From Candidatus Omnitrophota bacterium (GTDB lineage: Bacteria > Omnitrophota > Gorgyraeia > Duberdicusellales > 4484-171): a stretch of 35,832 nucleotides of DNA. Within the stretch, counting starts at the first letter, position 1; each line of letters opens with the position of its first letter. The translations under genes and the position numbers were made by a program. The notes under the pieces were generated by a model. That model did not search any database. It was not told the origin of the DNA and saw only the letters and a program-made list of their open reading frames with translations. The DNA is taken from NCBI GenBank assembly GCA_023135905.1, contig JAGLSE010000019.1, positions 1-35,832 of the forward strand, read 5' to 3'. Shown here in pieces: positions 31,966-35,832 of this stretch.

Positions 31966-33105
31966 ATGAAGAATAAAATTAATCATATGAGAATAAAAAT
32001 CTATGCATTTTTATATTTGCAGATGTTGAGTGCTGTCTTCTTTTATGATTGCGCGTTCGCGGATTTGGTTTTATTGAAAAATGGACAGAATATTGAAGGA
32101 ATAGTGGAGGATGAGAGCAGTGAGACCTGTACAGTAAATATAGGGTCAGGTAAAGTTATTTTGCAGAAGATAGATATATATAAAATTGAAAAATATTCTT
32201 TTCGCGATCAATCTAAACTTAGAGAAAAATGGAAAAGCGAGCATTTTCGTCAACCGGAATATATTCCGCAGAGTTTGAAAAGTATGATTGAAAGTTTTGA
32301 AAAGTTAGAAGATTTAAGAAGCGAAGCTATAAAGAATAAAAAAAATAAGGATTTGGCAAAAAATGAGATTGATAAATATGAAAAGGAAATCACGGAGCTT
32401 AATGATGATTTGACTGAAGCTAGTCAAAAACTTAGTATTTTTAGACCGGAAGACAATATGAATGATTATAATGTTTTGGTAAAAAAATTTAATTCATTGC
32501 AGGCAAAAATAAAATTTAGAGAAAATAAGAAAGATGTCTTAGTGAAAAGTACACAAATTTTGGATAAAAATATAGCTAATTATATTAATGAATTGATTTT
32601 TTTTAGTAGGAGATTAGAACAAGAATATGTTTTTAAAAAACATGAAACTGATGAATTGTATTTACTTGAAAAGGTTCAAAATGCTATAAATAAGATGAAA
32701 GATGATTTCACTACTCATACCGTTAGTTTTACTGGTTCAAGTTCGAATATTATGGTAAATGTACTAATAAATGACCTAGTTCGGGCAAATTTTGTTTTAG
32801 ATACTGGGGCAAGCCTGGTTGTAATATCTAGAGATATAGCGAATAAATTAGGAATAGGTATTAGAAGAGAAGAATCTTCTATTTTTATTACTTTAGCTGA
32901 CGGCCGAAAGGTCAATGCTAATATAGTTACAATTAAAAGTTTAAGAATAGGGAGAATAGAAGGTAAAGATATAGAAGCCGCTGTTTTGGATTATGAAGAA
33001 AATTCTGATTTGGAAGGATTATTAGGTATGAGTTTTTTGAAACAGTTTATGATAAACATTGATGCCAAAAATGGAAAACTAATTATTGAGGAATTTACAC
33101 CTTAG
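31966..33105 (+). CDS. Exported coiled-coil retropepsin-like aspartic protease
   Basis: A 379-residue protein with an N-terminal signal peptide (hydrophobic about 11-28, likely cut near AFA-D at 32-33). A small N-terminal beta region follows (LVLLKNGQNIEGIVEDE), like the SHOCT-free DUF-type strands seen before such proteases. Residues about 105-250 are charged coiled coil. Residues about 255-379 form a retroviral-type aspartyl protease domain: catalytic DTGAS (Asp279), ADGR after the flap, and the C-terminal GLLGMSFLKQF motif. One DTG per chain means it must act as a dimer, perhaps formed through the coiled coil. Bacterial relatives are exported or membrane-bound and mostly of unknown substrate. 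ATG 31966 has no ribosome site; Met8 is an alternative start. Confidence 0.82.
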   Translation: MKNKINHMRIKIYAFLYLQMLSAVFFYDCAFADLVLLKNGQNIEGIVEDESSETCTVNIGSGKVILQKIDIYKIEKYSFRDQSKLREKWKSEHFRQPEYIPQSLKSMIESFEKLEDLRSEAIKNKKNKDLAKNEIDKYEKEITELNDDLTEASQKLSIFRPEDNMNDYNVLVKKFNSLQAKIKFRENKKDVLVKSTQILDKNIANYINELIFFSRRLEQEYVFKKHETDELYLLEKVQNAINKMKDDFTTHTVSFTGSSSNIMVNVLINDLVRANFVLDTGASLVVISRDIANKLGIGIRREESSIFITLADGRKVNANIVTIKSLRIGRIEGKDIEAAVLDYEENSDLEGLLGMSFLKQFMINIDAKNGKLIIEEFTP

Positions 33106-33509
33106 TTTGCTTTGCTCACAGCATATGCCTGATTGTCGATGATCAATGGCCAAAAAATAAAAAAATATATTTTTTGATGTAATACGAATTTAAGGACTGC
33201 GGCTTGTTTCGGCTCGGAATAAAATACAAGTATAAATGAATTATCTAACAAAGGTTCATCCCCCAGATAGCTTTCAAAATCTCAAATATAAATATTAAGT
33301 AAAAAAATCAACCAATATTGTATTAATAGGAGTAATTGCGAGGCCTATATAAGCTATAGGATTTCTAACTCTAACTGTAGCGGGTTTATTCTCTTTACGG
33401 TGCCCCTAGAGGCAGGTAGGTGTATTGGAATAAGGAAGTCAGTGACGCGAATAAGTTAAAATCAAGGAAAAGAAAGGAGAAGACTAAAGAATTAAAATTG
33501 GTTAAAAGG

Positions 33510-33542
33510 TTTCAGCCAAAGGCTGATCCGCCAGGCGGAAAT
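33510..33542. repeat. Double-hairpin dispersed repeat, copy 2
   Basis: TCAGCC-aaa-GGCTGA followed by TCCGCC-a-GGCGGA, then aaatt, as at 668-703. The following text (ggttaat, then acacagat phrases) also resembles the surroundings of copy 1. Confidence 0.7.
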
Positions 33543-33736
33543 TAATGAATAGTTAATTAGGTTAATACTTAGATGCCTACAGATAAAAAATGATATACAC
33601 AGATGGATTGGTTAAATGGTTTAATGTTTAGCGAGTTGAGAGAGAAAGTCATGACGTGAAGAAGTTAAAACCAAGGAAAAAGGTTGAAGGCAAAAGTATG
33701 GAAAAGAAGAAAAGAATAGAAAGAAATATGCTTCGC

Positions 33737-33766
33737 GAAATTAATTGAAATTGGTTGAAATTGGTT
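33737..33766. repeat. Three tandem 10-bp units (GAAATTRRTT)
   Basis: gaaattaatt, gaaattggtt, gaaattggtt in direct succession; same decamer family as 790-829. Confidence 0.6.
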
Positions 33767-33786
33767 GAAAAAAAATAAATAAATGA

Positions 33787-33813
33787 GTAGGGGCCGTGCT
33801 TGCCCGGCCCGAG
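33787..33813. repeat. GTAGG-type hairpin element, copy 3
   Basis: gtag, then GGGCCG-tgcttgcc-CGGCCC (33791-33810), then gag. Confidence 0.7.
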
Positions 33814-33856
33814 TCAAAAGATAAAATGAAAAAATTATATATTGAATATAAATAAC

Positions 33857-33885
33857 GTAAGGGAGGGTTTGTAACCCTCCCGTTA
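33857..33885. repeat. GTAGG-type hairpin element, copy 4
   Basis: gtaa, then GGGAGGGTT-tgt-AACCCTCCC (33861-33881, nine perfect pairs), then gtta. Confidence 0.75.
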
Positions 33886-33906
33886 AAAAAAACAAAAATA
33901 AAAAAC

Positions 33907-33934
33907 GTAGGGGCGAATGGTTGTTCGCCCGAAA
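33907..33934. repeat. GTAGG-type hairpin element, copy 5
   Basis: gtag, then GGGCGAA-tggttg-TTCGCCC (33911-33930), then gaaa. Confidence 0.75.
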
Positions 33935-34172
33935 ATAAAAAACAAATAAGAAAAAATATATATTTATAAATATAATAAAACGTTATGGAAAAATACCTCA
34001 CCATTGTTATCTTGGTGCAGTATCTCATAGATAAGAGATTCCTGTCTGCTTAAAGGCAACATCTTCGGCATATGTAGGAATGACAAAAAAAAATGATATA
34101 TTATTTTTTTTTGAATTTTTGATTTAGAATTCGTTTAGGATTTAGAATTTGTATTTTAAAGGATAAGTCTTT

Positions 34173-35153
34173 CTAAGATAAGGCTATGCCTAGGGCGAGA
34201 ATTAAGTCTTGATAATGATCATCTAGTATCTCAAAGATGTCATCTTTGAGCAGATTAATAAAGGGATTCCAAAGGAAAGATTTTATATTTAGACCATTTT
34301 CAAGAGATTTAACTAATCCTTTAAGCTTTGACGAGCCGCCTGAAATATATATACATTCTAAATCGGCGATAAAGTTATTTTTTTTTGAATAAGCAATAGA
34401 TAATTCGATTTCACTCATTAGAGAGTTTATATCGGGATTTAGAGTGTCTAATAAAGTGGCTTCATCTATTTGACATTTTGTTTGTTCAGCTTTGTTAAGC
34501 GGTATGCTCATTCCTTCTGAAATGGATATGGTAAAGTTTTCTCCGCCAATATTTATATCTCGAGAAAAAACCACATTACCTTTATTAATAATTAATATAT
34601 TTGTAACTGATTTTCCGATATCAAGTAGAACATAAGAATTGTTTTTTGAATAAAAAGGACTTAAAGAAAATATTTCGTAAAGACATAAAGAGTCAATACC
34701 GATATTTATTGGTGAAAGGTTAGCTTTATTTATAAAATTTATTCTTTCAGTAATAAATGATTTTTGGGCTGAGACTATAAGAGTATTTATTCTATTGTTT
34801 GGACCTTTACTTAATATATCTACATCTATAAGACATTGGTCTAAAGGAAAAGGTATGTATTTTTCATGTTCAAACTTTAAAGAATGTATTAGCGTTTTTT
34901 TTGTCATTGAGGGAAAACTATCGTATCTTATGAAGATTTCTTTACCCGAAACAGAAGTGTTTATATTCGTTTTAGAAATATTGAGATCTTTACATAATTC
35001 AGTTAGAAGAGAAACCTTGTCTTCTAAGGAAGCGTCTCTAGGAATAGGTTTGAGTCCGCAAGAAACCAATTTTATTTCTTTTTTTTTCTTAAGGACTTCA
35101 ACTAATTTTATCGAATGGGTACCTATATCAAGACCTGTTAAAATATTAGACAT
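34173..35153 (-). CDS. pilM: Type IV pilus assembly protein PilM (actin-like ATPase)
   Basis: A 326-residue PilM-family protein. It has the actin-like fold opening TGLDIGTHSIKLVEV (phosphate-1 loop), SVSGKEIFIRYDSFP, an I-D-V-D strand, YVLLDIGKSVTNILII (phosphate-2), INIGGENFT, and YISGGSSKLKGL (adenosine-binding). PilM is a cytoplasmic protein that binds the N-terminal tail of PilN and links the pilus motor to the envelope complex. The length is slightly under the usual 340-355. It is last in a minus-strand group with a TPR protein two bases upstream; pilN and pilO would be expected to follow, but the next kilobase holds no gene, so pilM is separated from its usual partners here. Confidence 0.88.
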   Translation of the reverse strand: MSNILTGLDIGTHSIKLVEVLKKKKEIKLVSCGLKPIPRDASLEDKVSLLTELCKDLNISKTNINTSVSGKEIFIRYDSFPSMTKKTLIHSLKFEHEKYIPFPLDQCLIDVDILSKGPNNRINTLIVSAQKSFITERINFINKANLSPINIGIDSLCLYEIFSLSPFYSKNNSYVLLDIGKSVTNILIINKGNVVFSRDINIGGENFTISISEGMSIPLNKAEQTKCQIDEATLLDTLNPDINSLMSEIELSIAYSKKNNFIADLECIYISGGSSKLKGLVKSLENGLNIKSFLWNPFINLLKDDIFEILDDHYQDLILALGIALS

Positions 35154-35155
35154 AT

Positions 35156-35551
35156 TTATTCAGTTATTTTCATTTGGTTAAACTTTTCATAATAAAAATT
35201 AGCCATGTCAGTGTTTTTGAGATATTTACCGTATATTATTATCAGGTTATATAGCGCGTCTTTTTTTATACTACAATCTCCATTTAGAGCTTCTTTTAGT
35301 TCTTTTATTGCCGAATTATAATCATGATTTTCAGCATAAATAACACCAAGGTTATAATGTATTTTGGAGTTATTAGGATCAATTTCTAATGCTTTTTTGT
35401 ACTCTTTAATTGCTTCAGAAAAATCACCTATAGAGTAAAAATAATAACCTATTACTTCCAGGGTTTTTGGTTTTTTATTTTGTGCATACAAAAGAAATGG
35501 GAACAAAATTATTAATAATAGTAATAGTGTAATAATTTTTTTAATTTTCAT
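35156..35551 (-). CDS. Exported TPR-repeat protein
   Basis: A 131-residue protein with a signal peptide (hydrophobic 7-22, likely cleaved after YA-Q near 24) followed by about three tetratricopeptide units: LEVIGYYFYSIGDFSEAIKE, YKKALEIDPNNSKIHYNLGV, and YAENHDYNSAIKELKEAL. TPR domains mediate protein contacts; small exported TPR proteins such as PilF/PilW guide secretin assembly in type IV pili. Its position directly before pilM (two bases) and after a partial gene it overlaps by 11 bases makes a pilus-related role plausible, but this is context only. The start ATG is the one that gives the signal peptide. Confidence 0.8.
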   Translation of the reverse strand: MKIKKIITLLLLLIILFPFLLYAQNKKPKTLEVIGYYFYSIGDFSEAIKEYKKALEIDPNNSKIHYNLGVIYAENHDYNSAIKELKEALNGDCSIKKDALYNLIIIYGKYLKNTDMANFYYEKFNQMKITE

Positions 35552-35832
35552 TTGGATTTTTAATTGGTAAAAGGTTTAAATTTTCAAAATTAGGTAAATT
35601 ATCTTCGTTATTGGTTTTTATAACCGTAGGTGTAATATTTGATGTATTTTTTTTAATTATTGTATCGAGTGATACTGTTTGTTTGTTTGTTTCTAAAGAT
35701 GCTGGGGTTGGTGTAACTATAATTTCTTCAGCAGTAAAACTTTTTTCTTTAGATATAGGTTCTGTAATGTTTTTAGCAGATTCGGAAATAATAATTGGTT
35801 TTTCAAAAATTTGAGTAGAAATAGGTGTAATA
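35541..35832 (-). CDS. C-terminal part of an unidentified Thr/Pro/Asn-rich protein (partial)
   Basis: On the minus strand an open frame enters from the window edge and reads about 97 codons (ITPISTQIFEKPIIISES, later VTPTPASLETNKQTVSL, ending LLPIKNPNEN) to a TAA at 35543-35541. It overlaps the start of the TPR gene by 11 bases in another frame, which supports real coding and coupling. The composition is rich in Thr, Pro, Ile, Asn and Lys, like a disordered linker or tail of an envelope protein. No domain is visible in this part, so no function is assigned; a pilus or secretin-related gene would fit the neighbours. Confidence 0.6.
   Translation of the reverse strand, partial: ITPISTQIFEKPIIISESAKNITEPISKEKSFTAEEIIVTPTPASLETNKQTVSLDTIIKKNTSNITPTVIKTNNEDNLPNFENLNLLPIKNPNEN

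Larger units (their letters stand above)
33106..34172. other. Repeat-rich intergenic region, no gene
   Basis: About 1070 bases between the protease gene and the end of pilM. The first 370 bases show nothing recognisable beyond the near-palindrome TGCCCCTAGAGGCA near 33401. From 33.5 kb on it is packed with dispersed repeats: a double hairpin (33510-33542), an acacagat phrase (33562-33606), decamer repeats (33737-33766), three GTAGG-type hairpins (33787-33930) and a block ending taggaatgaca (34023-34082). The open frames across it are low-complexity and repeat-derived. Confidence 0.7.

Noticed and set aside
33665-34028. Two minus-strand open frames of 76 and 95 codons
   Set aside because: Both cross the three GTAGG-type hairpins and decamer repeats, share repeat-derived peptides, and have no ribosome site.
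34795-35181. 128-codon plus-strand open frame
   Set aside because: Antisense to pilM, whose motifs are well conserved.
35611-35814. 67-codon plus-strand open frame at the window end
   Set aside because: The minus strand has an open frame across the whole segment that overlaps and couples to the TPR gene, which is the better reading.

Overview
The window is AT-rich DNA from a Gram-negative-type bacterium: there is an LpxA-like acyltransferase, a PilM-type pilus gene, periplasmic and lipoprotein-like exported proteins, and many ribosome sites of the AGGAGG type. The set of genes (GH57 glucan enzymes with a GT4 glycogen synthase and a DUF4912 protein, a cNMP-patatin protein, an SMC with a small hinge) and the dispersed junk-like repeats resemble Candidatus Omnitrophota (OP3) or a related uncultivated lineage. 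This placement is inference from memory of such gene sets, not a computed one.

Layout. 1-509: the tail of a probable ECF sigma factor gene overlaps a zinc-finger anti-sigma gene. 510-1411: a repeat-rich gap. 1412-3361 (minus): a UvrD/Rep helicase. 3792-8763: GH1 glycosidase, cNMP-patatin lipase, DUF3108 exported protein, a structured RNA-like element, and an LpxA-like acyltransferase. 8880-9746 (minus): a radical SAM protein of the spore-photolyase-like family. 10012-10647: a minimal MscS channel. 10750-11186: three consecutive gene fossils (GT20/OtsA-like, TreT-like, GH57-like). 11196-23458: the glucan block, with GH57 4-alpha-glucanotransferase, then CBM48 protein, GT4 synthase, DUF4912, GH57 branching enzyme and another GH57, then glgC and glgP. 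23789-30199: an interrupted small ORF, purC, etfB, ferredoxin-fused etfA and smc. 30342-31496 (minus): a GAF-GGDEF cyclase. 31669-31768: second copy of the structured element. 31966-33105: an exported coiled-coil retropepsin-like protease. 33106-34172: repeat-rich gap. 34173-35832 (minus): pilM, a TPR protein and the end of a third gene.

The main theme is storage glucan. GlgC would make ADP-glucose, the GT4 enzyme would polymerise it, the GH57 DUF1957 enzyme would branch it, GlgP would release glucose-1-phosphate, and the TLGT-like GH57 would remodel chains. No GH13 enzyme is present in the window; the starch-binding module that GH13 enzymes usually carry occurs here as a stand-alone 97-residue protein. 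Just upstream lie ruins of what look like trehalose-type disaccharide genes, suggesting the lineage once had a compatible-solute branch beside its glycogen genes and lost it.

The best candidates for something undescribed are the two-copy structured element (7701-7811 and 31669-31768), the family of short hairpins whose arms vary but stay complementary, and the perfect 28-bp palindrome between glgC and glgP.
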